64,000 nt of DNA from Sphingomonas sp. OK281. Lineage in GTDB: Bacteria > Pseudomonadota > Alphaproteobacteria > Sphingomonadales > Sphingomonadaceae. Below the pieces are notes generated by a model. The model was not told the DNA's origin and searched no databases. It saw only the letters and a program-made list of their open reading frames with translations. This document shows, piece after piece, positions 33,220 to 41,842 of the stretch. The translations under genes were made by a program, and so were the position numbers. The stretch lies in assembly GCF_900115295.1 (NCBI RefSeq), contig NZ_FOVZ01000001.1:868001-932000 (forward strand). The letters run 5' to 3'. Within the stretch, counting starts at the first letter, position 1, and the number at the start of each line of letters is the position of its first letter.

Positions 33220-34757
33220 TGCACCCCGTCGCGCACGCACTGACGACGCCCGACAAGCCCGCCTACATCATGGCGGCGACGGGCGAGACGGTGACGTATC
33301 GCGACCTGGACGAGCGGGCGAACCGGGGCGCGCATCTGCTCCGCTCGCTCGGGCTGAAGCGCGGCGACGGCATTGCGGTGCTGATGGACAATTCGCCGAG
33401 GTATCTCGAGGTGATGTGGGCGGCCGAACGCACCGGCGTCTACTGCACCGGCCTCTCGTCGAAACTTACCGCGAGCGAGGCGGCGTACATCATCCGCGAC
33501 GGCAATTGTCGCGTGCTGATCGTAAGCAAGGGCTGCGCGGAGGTTGCCGCCGCGCTGATGCCGATGCTCGATGACGTGCGCCGCTACGTCGTCGACGGCG
33601 CGATCGACGGGTACGCGTCTTACGAAGCCGCGCGCGACGCGAAGCCCGCCACGCCCATTGCCGACCCTTCCCCCGGCGGCATCCTGCTCTATTCTTCCGG
33701 CACCACCGGCAAACCCAAGGGCGTCAAGCACGCGCTGTCCGACGAGCCGTTCGGGACCAACGTCTCGCCGCTCGTGATGCTCGGCAAGGGGCTGTACGGG
33801 TTCACGCCCGAGATGGTCTATCTCTCGCCCGCGCCGCTCTATCACGCCGCGCCCTTGCGTTGGTCGATGGCGGTGCACCAGGTCGGCGGCACCGTCGTCG
33901 TGATGGAGCATTTCGACCCCGAGGCCGCGCTCGCCGCGATCGAGAGGTTCCACGTCACGCACGCGCAATGGGTGCCTACGCACTTCATCCGCCTGCTGAA
34001 ACTCCCGCCCGAAGTCCGCGCCCGTTACGACGTGTCGTCGCTGAAGGCAGTCTGGCACGCCGCCGCCCCCTGCCCGCTGCCGGTCAAGCAGGCGATGATC
34101 GACTGGTGGGGCCCGATCATCGGCGAATATTACGCCGGTACCGAAGGCAACGGGTTCTGCGCGATCTCCAGCGCGGAATGGCTGACGCACAAGGGCTCGG
34201 TTGGCCGCAACCTGACCGCGCAGACGATGATCTGCGACGAGGCTGGCAACGCATTGCCCCCGCGCGCGGAGGGCGACGTGTATTTCGCGGGCGGCGGTGC
34301 GTTCGAATATCACAACGATCCGGCCAAGACCGCGGAGGCCGCCAACGCGCATGGCTGGACGACGCTCGGCGATGTCGGCTGGCTCGATGAGGAGGGCTAC
34401 CTCTACCTCACCGACCGCAAGAGCTTCATGATCATTTCGGGCGGCGTGAACATCTATCCCGCCGAGATCGAGAACCTCCTCGTTACGCATCCGAAAGTCG
34501 CCGACGTCGCGGTGATCGGCGCGCCTGACGACGAGATGGGCGAACAGGTGGTGGCGATAATCTGCCCCGCCGACCCCACCGAAGACCGCGCGCAGCTCGC
34601 GGCCGAACTCAGCGCGTTCGCCCGCGCTAACCTCAGCCACGTCAAGGCGCCGCGCCGGATCGACTTTCGCGACACGCTGCCGCGGCACGAGACGGGCAAG
34701 CTCTACAAGCGCCTGCTCCGCGACGAATATTGGGCGCAAGCCAAGGAGTCCGCATGA
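33219..34757 (+). CDS. Acyl-CoA synthetase (AMP-forming)
   Basis: Adenylate-forming ligase of 512 residues that activates a carboxylic acid to its CoA ester. The phosphate-binding loop is LLYSSGTTGKPKGVKHA. YYAGTEGNGF corresponds to the A5 motif, TLGDVGWLDEEGYLYLTDRK to A7/A8, and the C-terminal ETGKLYKRLL contains the catalytic Lys. The closest character is the FadD/FadD3-like group acting on unusual acids, not acetate. It begins at ATG 33219 inside the thiolase stop, and its end overlaps the next start as ATGA. The substrate is probably the acid produced by the P450, alcohol and aldehyde dehydrogenases nearby. Confidence 0.9.
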   Translation: MHPVAHALTTPDKPAYIMAATGETVTYRDLDERANRGAHLLRSLGLKRGDGIAVLMDNSPRYLEVMWAAERTGVYCTGLSSKLTASEAAYIIRDGNCRVLIVSKGCAEVAAALMPMLDDVRRYVVDGAIDGYASYEAARDAKPATPIADPSPGGILLYSSGTTGKPKGVKHALSDEPFGTNVSPLVMLGKGLYGFTPEMVYLSPAPLYHAAPLRWSMAVHQVGGTVVVMEHFDPEAALAAIERFHVTHAQWVPTHFIRLLKLPPEVRARYDVSSLKAVWHAAAPCPLPVKQAMIDWWGPIIGEYYAGTEGNGFCAISSAEWLTHKGSVGRNLTAQTMICDEAGNALPPRAEGDVYFAGGGAFEYHNDPAKTAEAANAHGWTTLGDVGWLDEEGYLYLTDRKSFMIISGGVNIYPAEIENLLVTHPKVADVAVIGAPDDEMGEQVVAIICPADPTEDRAQLAAELSAFARANLSHVKAPRRIDFRDTLPRHETGKLYKRLLRDEYWAQAKESA

Positions 34758-35851
34758 ACTTCGATTATTCCGACGACCAGAAATTCCTCAAGGACGAAGC
34801 GCGCAAGTTCCTCGGCGCGCATTGCGGCAGCGACCGGGTCCGCGCCGTGCTAGACGACTCCGCCAAAGTGTATGACGCGGACCTGTGGAAAGCGGTCGGC
34901 GCACAGGGCTGGCTCGGCGCTGCGATCCCCGAGGAGTTCGGCGGACTAGGCCTCGGCCATATCGAACTCTGCGCGATCGCCGAGGAACTTGGCCGCGCCT
35001 GCGCACCGATCCCGTTCGCCTCGACCGTCTATTTCGCCGCAGAAGCGCTGATGCTCTACGGCACCGACACTCAGAAGGTCAGGTGGCTGCCGAGGATTGC
35101 GGCGGGCGACGTGATCGGCGCATTCGCCACCTCGGAGGGCGCCGGCCCGGTCACCGCACGCTCGATCCGCACCACCGTTTCCGGCGGCAAGCTCACCGGC
35201 GAGAAGATCCCCGTCACCGATGGCGACGTCGCCGACCTGATCGTCGTCCTAGCCCGCGACGGCCTCTACCTCATCGAAAAGGGCGTTGGCGTTACTGCGG
35301 AAGTCCTCGAAACGCTCGACCCGACGCGGAGCGCCGCCCGCCTCACCTTCACCGACGCCCCTTGCGAGAAGCTCGGCACCGACGACGGCATTACCGCGAT
35401 GCAGGCAGTGTTCGACCGTGCCGCCGTACTCCTAGCCTTCGAGCAGCTCGGCGGCGCGGATCGCTGTCTCGACATGGCGAAGGGCTACGCGCTCGATCGG
35501 TATGCCTTCGGCCGGCAGATCGGCGGCTATCAGGCGATCAAGCACAAGCTCGCCGACATGTACGTGAAGAACGAACTCGCGCGCTCCAATGCCTATTACG
35601 GCGCGTGGGCGCTGAACGCGGGCGCTGCGGAATTGCCGCTCGCCGCCGCCACCGCGCGCGTCGCCGCGTCCGACGCATACTGGTTCGCGTCGAAGGAGAA
35701 CATCCAGACGCATGGCGGGATGGGCTTCACCTGGGAGTCCGACTGCCACCTCTATTACCGCCGCTCGCGCCAGCTCGCGCTCGTCGCCGGCAGCCCCGCC
35801 GCCTGGCGCGAACGCCTCGTCGGTCAACTCGAAATGCGCAACGCCGCCTAG
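34754..35851 (+). CDS. Acyl-CoA dehydrogenase, subunit 1 of a pair
   Basis: FAD-dependent acyl-CoA dehydrogenase of 365 residues. MNFDYSDDQKFLKDEARKFL opens it, the N-terminal IPEEFGGLGLGHIELCAIAEELG is typical, and the C-terminal region RYAFGRQIGGYQAIKHKLADMY and QTHGGMGFTWE is well conserved. The ATG at 34754 follows AAGGAG and overlaps the ligase stop. It is followed by a second, different dehydrogenase. Such unequal pairs often form heteromeric enzymes in steroid or terpenoid side-chain degradation, so a two-gene complex is plausible. The catalytic base cannot be assigned with certainty from this copy alone. Confidence 0.9.
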   Translation: MNFDYSDDQKFLKDEARKFLGAHCGSDRVRAVLDDSAKVYDADLWKAVGAQGWLGAAIPEEFGGLGLGHIELCAIAEELGRACAPIPFASTVYFAAEALMLYGTDTQKVRWLPRIAAGDVIGAFATSEGAGPVTARSIRTTVSGGKLTGEKIPVTDGDVADLIVVLARDGLYLIEKGVGVTAEVLETLDPTRSAARLTFTDAPCEKLGTDDGITAMQAVFDRAAVLLAFEQLGGADRCLDMAKGYALDRYAFGRQIGGYQAIKHKLADMYVKNELARSNAYYGAWALNAGAAELPLAAATARVAASDAYWFASKENIQTHGGMGFTWESDCHLYYRRSRQLALVAGSPAAWRERLVGQLEMRNAA

Positions 35852-35876
35852 CCGGGCCGCCTGATCGGAGTAGCAC

Positions 35877-37097
35877 ATGGACTTCAAGGACAGCGACGCC
35901 GAAGCCACCTACCGCGCCGCCGCGCGCGACTGGCTCGACGCAAATATCGCCGAGCATGACGCGGGCAATTACCCCGACGACATGGCCAAGGCGAAGGCAT
36001 GGCAGGCGCGCAAAGCGGCCGGCGGCTATGCGTGCATCACCTGGCCGCAGGAATGGGGGGGCGGCGGTGGCACCCCGATCGAAAGCGTCATCTTCGGGCA
36101 GGAAGAGGCGAAGCACGCGGTCGACGGCAGCTATTTCACAATCGGCCTCGGCATGTGCGTGCCGACCGTGATGGCCTATGCCGACGACGCGACCAAGCAC
36201 CGCTTCGTCGGCCCCGCGGTGCGCGGCGACGAAATCTGGTCGCAGCTCTTCTCCGAACCCGCCGGCGGCTCCGACGTCGCCGCGATCCGGACGCGTGCGG
36301 TGCGCGCCAAAAATGCGGACGGCAGCGACGAGTGGGTGATCAACGGCCAGAAGGTCTGGACCTCGGGCGCACATTACAGCGACTATGGCATCGTCCTGGT
36401 CCGCACGAATCCCGACGTGCCGAAGCACCAGGGCCTGACGATGTTCTGGCTCGACCTGAAGGCGCCGGGGATCGAGATCCGCCCGATCCACCAGATGTCC
36501 GGTGGGTCGAGCTTCAACGAAGTGTGGTTCAACGACGTCCGGATATCCGATGCGCAACGCCTCGGCCCAGTCGACGGCGGCTGGAAGGTCGCGCTGTTCA
36601 CGCTGATGAACGAGCGTCTCGCGATCGGCACGAGTGGCGGCGTCGGGCCCGAGGACATCCTCGCCTTCGCCGCGCAGGCCAATGGCGCGGACGGCCCGCT
36701 GCTGAAGGACACCGCGTTCCGCCAGACGCTTGCCGACTGGTGGGTGCAATCGGAGGGCCTGCGCAACACCCGGATGCGGACGATCACCGCGCTGTCGAAG
36801 GGCCAGGTGCCGGGGCCCGAAAGCTCGATCGGCAAGATCGTCGCCGCCAACCAGTTGCAGGCGATCGGCAACACCGCAGTCGAGGCGGGCGATCAGTACG
36901 GCATCATATCCGACCCCGCGCTCACCCCGCTTAAAGGCGCCTTCCACGCCGCGACGATGTGGGCGCCCGGCCTGCGCATCGCCGGTGGCACCGACGAGAT
37001 CCTCAAGAACATCATAGCCGAACGCGTGCTCGGCCTCCCTGGTGAAATTCGCGTCGACAAGGATCAGGCGTTCCGGGATTTGCCTGTCGGCGCGTGA
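35877..37097 (+). CDS. Acyl-CoA dehydrogenase, subunit 2 of a pair
   Basis: FAD acyl-CoA dehydrogenase of 406 residues, 25 bases after its partner. ITWPQEWGGGGGTPIE is the usual N-domain turn. QLFSEPAGGSDVAAIRTRAVR is the FAD/substrate block of the middle domain, and WVINGQKVWTSGAHYSDYG follows. The C-terminus has IAGGTDEILKNIIAERVLGLP, typical of the family. It is distinct from the upstream copy in length and in the middle-domain signature, which argues for two subunits and not a recent duplication. It would introduce the 2,3 double bond into the CoA ester. Confidence 0.9.
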   Translation: MDFKDSDAEATYRAAARDWLDANIAEHDAGNYPDDMAKAKAWQARKAAGGYACITWPQEWGGGGGTPIESVIFGQEEAKHAVDGSYFTIGLGMCVPTVMAYADDATKHRFVGPAVRGDEIWSQLFSEPAGGSDVAAIRTRAVRAKNADGSDEWVINGQKVWTSGAHYSDYGIVLVRTNPDVPKHQGLTMFWLDLKAPGIEIRPIHQMSGGSSFNEVWFNDVRISDAQRLGPVDGGWKVALFTLMNERLAIGTSGGVGPEDILAFAAQANGADGPLLKDTAFRQTLADWWVQSEGLRNTRMRTITALSKGQVPGPESSIGKIVAANQLQAIGNTAVEAGDQYGIISDPALTPLKGAFHAATMWAPGLRIAGGTDEILKNIIAERVLGLPGEIRVDKDQAFRDLPVGA

Positions 37098-37184
37098 GTC
37101 TAGCACCTGTCGCGAGAGCGTGTAGGTTGACGCCGGTATCAGGCCGTACCGGGCGAACACAGCCGGGGTGAATGGGAGAAAGCG

Positions 37185-37748
37185 ATGTTGCTCTTGCTGG
37201 CTTTCGTAACGACAGCGGCCGTTCCACCCGCGGACGAGCGTGCCTTGCGGTTGATCAAAGTATACGACGATATCTGTCTTAACCGCTTTCTGGATGACAA
37301 GGCAGTCGAGGCGATGATGGTCGCACGAGGTGCGCGAGAACTGTCCCAATCCGACGTGAAGGTGACGATGCTGGATGATCCTGCACGTGCGTGGGACCTG
37401 AACGATAAGGGTGCGACGTTATGGATCGAGTATCCGCCCTTCCATGCCTGCTCCGTCCGTTGGAGCGCGCCGGATATCGGCAACTTGGATGCCTATCGGG
37501 CCATCGCGAAAACCTATGAAAACGCAATCGGCGGGTTCGTCCCGATCAAACCTTGGGACGATGATCAGGGCGACATTCACATTCACGCCGTCGGCGAGAC
37601 GCGCACGCTGCCGGACAGGACGAGCGAGTCCTTGTTCTTCTTCGAGCAAAGGATCACCGATCCGAAACGACGGGCAGCGGGAGAAACCGGCTTCTCGCTC
37701 AGGTTCGTCCACCAATATGCGCCGCCCGAACCTCCGGCAGTGAACTGA
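37185..37748 (+). CDS. Secreted protein of unknown function
   Basis: A 187-residue protein I do not recognise. It starts with a short hydrophobic signal-like segment (LLLLAFVTTAAVPPA). It has two cysteines, at ICLNRF and FHACSVRW, which could form a disulfide in the periplasm. The rest is mixed alpha/beta in character with a rather acidic middle (KPWDDDQGDIHIHAVGE). The ATG at 37185 follows GGGAGAA. It lies between the acyl-CoA dehydrogenases and the aldehyde dehydrogenase on the same strand, so it may be co-transcribed, but nothing ties it to catabolism. Confidence 0.7.
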   Translation: MLLLLAFVTTAAVPPADERALRLIKVYDDICLNRFLDDKAVEAMMVARGARELSQSDVKVTMLDDPARAWDLNDKGATLWIEYPPFHACSVRWSAPDIGNLDAYRAIAKTYENAIGGFVPIKPWDDDQGDIHIHAVGETRTLPDRTSESLFFFEQRITDPKRRAAGETGFSLRFVHQYAPPEPPAVN

Positions 37749-37790
37749 CAACCTGACCTATTCGAGCCTGTAGCTCTCGAGGACACCTAA

Positions 37791-39209
37791 ATGACGCATA
37801 TGCAGACCATCCTCGCCGACCAGCGCGAAGCGTTCATGGCGGATCTCCCCGTTTCCAAGGCCGTCCGTCTAGACCGCCTAAAGCGCGCCGCGGCGATGGT
37901 GCGGGATAACGCTGTGCAGTTCTGTGACGCGGTGTCGGAGGATTTCGGGCATCGTAGCCGCGAGCAGACGATGATCACCGATATCGGTGCCTCGCTCGCA
38001 CCGATCGCGCATGCCGCCAAGCACCTCGACCGCTGGATGAAACGCGAGCGGCGCGCGGTCCAGTTCCCGCTGGGGCTGCTCGGCGCAAAGGCTTGGGTCG
38101 AGTATCAACCCAAGGGTGTCATCGGCATCATCGCGCCGTGGAATTTCCCGGTTAACCTGTTGATGGCGCCGCTCGCGGGGGTGCTCGCGGCGGGCAATCG
38201 CGCGATGGCGAAGACGAGTGAGTACACGCCTGCCACGGCCGCGCTGTTCGAAGCGCTCGTACCGAAATACTTCGCGCAGGACGAACTCGCGATCGTCACC
38301 GGCGGTGCGGATGTCGGGAAGGACTTCGCCGCGCTCCCGTTCGACCACCTGATCTTCACCGGTGCAACCGCGATCGGCCGTCACATCCTCCACGCCGCCG
38401 CCGACAACCTTACGCCCGTCACGCTCGAACTCGGCGGCAAATCACCCGTGATCCTCGGCGCATCGGCGGACATCGCGCGCGCGACCGAACGCGTGACGCT
38501 CGGCAAGATGATGAATGCCGGGCAGATCTGCCTCGCGCCCGACTATCTCCTCGTTCCGTCGGCAGATGAAGCCGAGGTCGTTGACGGCATCAGGGCGGCG
38601 GCGAGCGCCATGTATCCGACGTTGCTCGCGAACCCCGATTATACGTCGGTGGTCAACGATCGCCATCACCAGCGCCTCACCGACTGGATTGCCGATGCGA
38701 AAGCAAAAGGCGCAACCGTCGAGGTCGTGAACCCGGCGAACGAGGATTTTGGCGCCGCCAACTCGCGAAAGATGCCGTTGCACATTGTCCGCGACGCGAC
38801 CGACGACATGATCGTGATGCAGGAGGAAATCTTTGGCCCGGTCCTGCCCGTCCGCCGCTACGACGGGATCGACGATGCCATCGCGCAGGTGAACCGCCGC
38901 GACCGCCCGCTCGGGCTGTATTATTTCGGCAGCGACGAAGCGGAGCGCCGCCGCGTAATGGACCGGACGATCTCGGGCGGCGTGACGATCGACGATGTGA
39001 TCTTCCACGTCTCGATGGAGGACCTCCCCTTTGGTGGCAGCGGCCCGTCCGGGATGGGCGCGTATCACGGCATCGACGGCTTCCGCACGTTCAGTCACGC
39101 GCGCGCGGTCTTCAAGCAAACGCGGCTCGACGTCGCCAAGCTCGCCGGCCTCAAGCCGCCTTATGGTGCCGCTGCCGCAAAGACGATCGCGCGAATGATG
39201 CGCGGGTAA
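37791..39209 (+). CDS. Aldehyde dehydrogenase of the coniferyl-aldehyde dehydrogenase group
   Basis: NAD(P)-dependent aldehyde dehydrogenase of 472 residues. The catalytic Cys247 is in AGQICLAPDY, and the general-base Glu213 is in LELGGKSP. The N-terminal IIAPWNFPVNLL block and the C-terminal FGGSGPSGMGAYHG are characteristic of the class-3-like/coniferyl aldehyde dehydrogenase subgroup. It oxidises aromatic or medium-chain aldehydes to acids. With the P450, the GMC alcohol oxidoreductase and the acyl-CoA ligase it would complete an alcohol-aldehyde-acid-CoA sequence. The true aldehyde is not known; the coniferyl name is only a family label. Confidence 0.88.
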   Translation: MTHMQTILADQREAFMADLPVSKAVRLDRLKRAAAMVRDNAVQFCDAVSEDFGHRSREQTMITDIGASLAPIAHAAKHLDRWMKRERRAVQFPLGLLGAKAWVEYQPKGVIGIIAPWNFPVNLLMAPLAGVLAAGNRAMAKTSEYTPATAALFEALVPKYFAQDELAIVTGGADVGKDFAALPFDHLIFTGATAIGRHILHAAADNLTPVTLELGGKSPVILGASADIARATERVTLGKMMNAGQICLAPDYLLVPSADEAEVVDGIRAAASAMYPTLLANPDYTSVVNDRHHQRLTDWIADAKAKGATVEVVNPANEDFGAANSRKMPLHIVRDATDDMIVMQEEIFGPVLPVRRYDGIDDAIAQVNRRDRPLGLYYFGSDEAERRRVMDRTISGGVTIDDVIFHVSMEDLPFGGSGPSGMGAYHGIDGFRTFSHARAVFKQTRLDVAKLAGLKPPYGAAAAKTIARMMRG

Positions 39210-39388
39210 TAGCGGTCTTATTGGCCTCTTGAAGTAACCGGCGACCCCTCCCCGCCCCGCGATAGAGGCGTTCAGGTCACTACCGTAACAATATCGCCGA
39301 TCGTCTCGAAACCGTCTTCGATCTGTCGCCGACGCGTAACGCGGATCGGCAAAGGGCCGCTGAGCGCCGTCGCGCTTCAGGGGACATC

Positions 39389-41797
39389 ATGCAGACCATA
39401 TCGTCGCTTTTCGCCGGTGTCGCACTCGCGGCGCTCGCCACGCCTGCCGCCTTCGCCCAGGCAGCGCCGGAAGCCGCACCGGAAACCCAGGTAGGCGCGC
39501 CGGCAGATGTCCAGGCCGCTCCGGTACCTGAGGCTTCGGCGGATATCGTCGTGCTCGGTTTCGGCCAGAGCCGTCAGGTCCAGAGCGTCAGCGCAGTCGA
39601 CCTCGCGCGCCTCACCCCCGGATCGAGCCCGCTCAAGGCGATCGAGAAGCTTCCCGGCGTCAATTTCCAGGCGTCCGACCCGTTCGGCGCGTATGAATGG
39701 GCGGTTCGCATCTCGCTGCGTGGGTTCAACCAGAACCAGCTCGGCTTCACGCTCGACGGCGTGCCGCTCGGCGACATGAGCTACGGCAACGTCAACGGCC
39801 TCCACATCAGCCGCGCGATCATCTCCGAGAACGTCGCCCGCACCGAAGTCGCGCAGGGCGCCGGTGCGCTCGGCACTGCTTCGACCAGCAATCTCGGCGG
39901 CACGATCCAGTTCTTCAGCGACAAACCGCGCGATACCGCGAACGTCACCGGCGGCGGCACCTATGGCTCCGATAACACGTATCGCGGCTATGCACGGCTC
40001 GACACCGGCGACCTCGGCGGCGGCCTGAAGGGCTATCTGAGCTATGGCTACCTCACCACCGACAAGTGGAAGGGCGATGGCGTCCAGCGCCAGCACCAGG
40101 CCAACGGCAAGATCGTCAAGGATCTCGGTGCGTTCGGCAGCCTGTCCGCGTTCGTGAACTTCTCCGATCGCCGCGAGCAGGATTACCAGGATCTCAGCTA
40201 CGACATCATCAGCCGTCGCGGCCTGCGCAACGACAACATCGCCAACAATTATCCGCTCGCTCTGCAGATTGGGAAAACCTACCAGAACCAGGCGGCGCTC
40301 GCGAGCTACACCAAGGCGAACAACGGCTCTTCGGTGGGCTTCGTTGCGCCATGGGCCGGTACCGGCACGACCTTCCCGGCCGGGTTCGGCACCGTCGACG
40401 ATGCGTATTTCGATGCCGGTGGCGTCCGGCGCGACTATCTCGGCGGCGTTACGCTGAATGCGAACCTGACGCCCGAGCTGACGATGGTCACGACCGGCTA
40501 TTATCACGACAACAAGGGCCAGGGATCGTGGATCACGCCCTATGCGCAGACCCCGGCGGGGGCGCTCAACCAGGACGGCAGTGCGATCACGGCGACCAGC
40601 CCGCTCAGCTTCCGGACGACCGAATACAGCATCAAGCGTGGCGGCGCGCTGAGCAATATCGCGTACGAGACGGGCGCGAACACCTTCGAAGTCGGCGGCT
40701 GGCTTGAGACCAATACTTTCACGCAGGCGCGGCGCTTTTACGGCATGACCGACAGCGCAACACCGAACCGCGACGTGCTCGATTTCCAGAAAAATCCGTT
40801 TGCGACGCAGTGGGACGGCAAATACGGCACCGACACGATGCAGTATCACGTCGAGGATACGTTGAAGCTTGCGGGCGACCGGCTGATCGTCAACGCCGGG
40901 TGGAAGGGCGCCTATGTCGTCAACAGCGCGACGATGCTGCCCGACACGACGTCGCCACTCGCGGTCGGTCGCATCTCGGCGAAGGACTGGTTCCAGCCGC
41001 AGGCCGGCATCCTGTTCAAGCTGACCCCGGCGGCCGAAGTGTTCGCGGACTATACCGAGAACATGCGCGCGTTCGTGTCGTCGGCGACCACCGGGCCGTT
41101 CGCGGCGACGCAGGCCGGCTTCAACGCCGTCCGCGGGCGCCTCAAGCCCGAGCGATCGAAGACCGCGGAAGGCGGCGTCCGCTTGCATAGCGGACCGTTC
41201 CAGGCGTCGGCAGTCGGCTATTATGTCGACTTCTCGAACCGCCTGCTCGCCTTTGCCAACGGCGTCGGCATCCTCGGCAACGCCCCGACGCTCAACAACG
41301 CGGGCAGCGTGCGCACGTACGGCGCGGAAGTCTCCGCCAATTACCGCGTGTTCCGCCCGCTCTCGCTGTTCGCGAGCTATTCCTACACCAACGCGGAATA
41401 CCAGGACACGGTCACCGACGCCTCCGGCTCTGTCCAGGTCCGCAAGGGCGACACCGTCGTCGACACGCCCAAGCACATGGTCAAGGGCGAGATCGTGCTC
41501 GAACAGTCGGGCTTCACCGGCCGGGTCGGCGCGGATTACATGAGCAAGCGCTACTTCACCTACCTCAACGACCAGTCGGTGCCGAGCCGCGTGCTGGTCG
41601 ATGCCAGCATCGGCTACCGCTTCGAAGGCGACGGCGCGATGCACGGCGTTGCGATCGAGGGCAACGTGACCAACCTGACCAACAAGAAGTATATCTCAAC
41701 GATCGGTTCGAACGGCTTCACCGCGAGCGGCGACAACCAGACGTTGCTCGCCGGCGCGCCGCGGCAGTTCTTCGTCTCGTTGAAGAAGGGCTTCTAA
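39389..41797 (+). CDS. TonB-dependent receptor (substrate unknown)
   Basis: Outer-membrane receptor of 802 residues with a signal peptide (LFAGVALAALATPAAFAQA), an Ala/Pro-rich linker and a plug domain (PGSSPLKAIEKLPGVNFQASDPFGAYEW, LRGFNQNQLGFTLDGVPLGDMSYG). The large barrel ends in APRQFFVSLKKGF with the C-terminal aromatic. The plug start differs from siderophore receptors, and no Fur-like site is seen in the 180 bases before it. Its place after the catabolic cluster suggests uptake of that pathway's hydrophobic or bulky substrate, by inference. It converges on the hybrid kinase gene with about 45 bases between stops. Confidence 0.88.
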   Translation: MQTISSLFAGVALAALATPAAFAQAAPEAAPETQVGAPADVQAAPVPEASADIVVLGFGQSRQVQSVSAVDLARLTPGSSPLKAIEKLPGVNFQASDPFGAYEWAVRISLRGFNQNQLGFTLDGVPLGDMSYGNVNGLHISRAIISENVARTEVAQGAGALGTASTSNLGGTIQFFSDKPRDTANVTGGGTYGSDNTYRGYARLDTGDLGGGLKGYLSYGYLTTDKWKGDGVQRQHQANGKIVKDLGAFGSLSAFVNFSDRREQDYQDLSYDIISRRGLRNDNIANNYPLALQIGKTYQNQAALASYTKANNGSSVGFVAPWAGTGTTFPAGFGTVDDAYFDAGGVRRDYLGGVTLNANLTPELTMVTTGYYHDNKGQGSWITPYAQTPAGALNQDGSAITATSPLSFRTTEYSIKRGGALSNIAYETGANTFEVGGWLETNTFTQARRFYGMTDSATPNRDVLDFQKNPFATQWDGKYGTDTMQYHVEDTLKLAGDRLIVNAGWKGAYVVNSATMLPDTTSPLAVGRISAKDWFQPQAGILFKLTPAAEVFADYTENMRAFVSSATTGPFAATQAGFNAVRGRLKPERSKTAEGGVRLHSGPFQASAVGYYVDFSNRLLAFANGVGILGNAPTLNNAGSVRTYGAEVSANYRVFRPLSLFASYSYTNAEYQDTVTDASGSVQVRKGDTVVDTPKHMVKGEIVLEQSGFTGRVGADYMSKRYFTYLNDQSVPSRVLVDASIGYRFEGDGAMHGVAIEGNVTNLTNKKYISTIGSNGFTASGDNQTLLAGAPRQFFVSLKKGF

Positions 41798-41842
41798 ACT
41801 TCGAACACGTACCGGACCGGGCGAGGTTCGCCCGGTCCGGTA

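Noticed and set aside
39210..39388. A third TetR-like operator before the second TonB receptor (GTAACAATAT)
   Set aside because: Only GTAACA is shared with the tetR dyad; the second half-site is missing.
39377..41644. Open frame of 755 codons antisense to the second TonB receptor
   Set aside because: Mirror frame of a real barrel protein; low-complexity Arg/Glu/Val composition.
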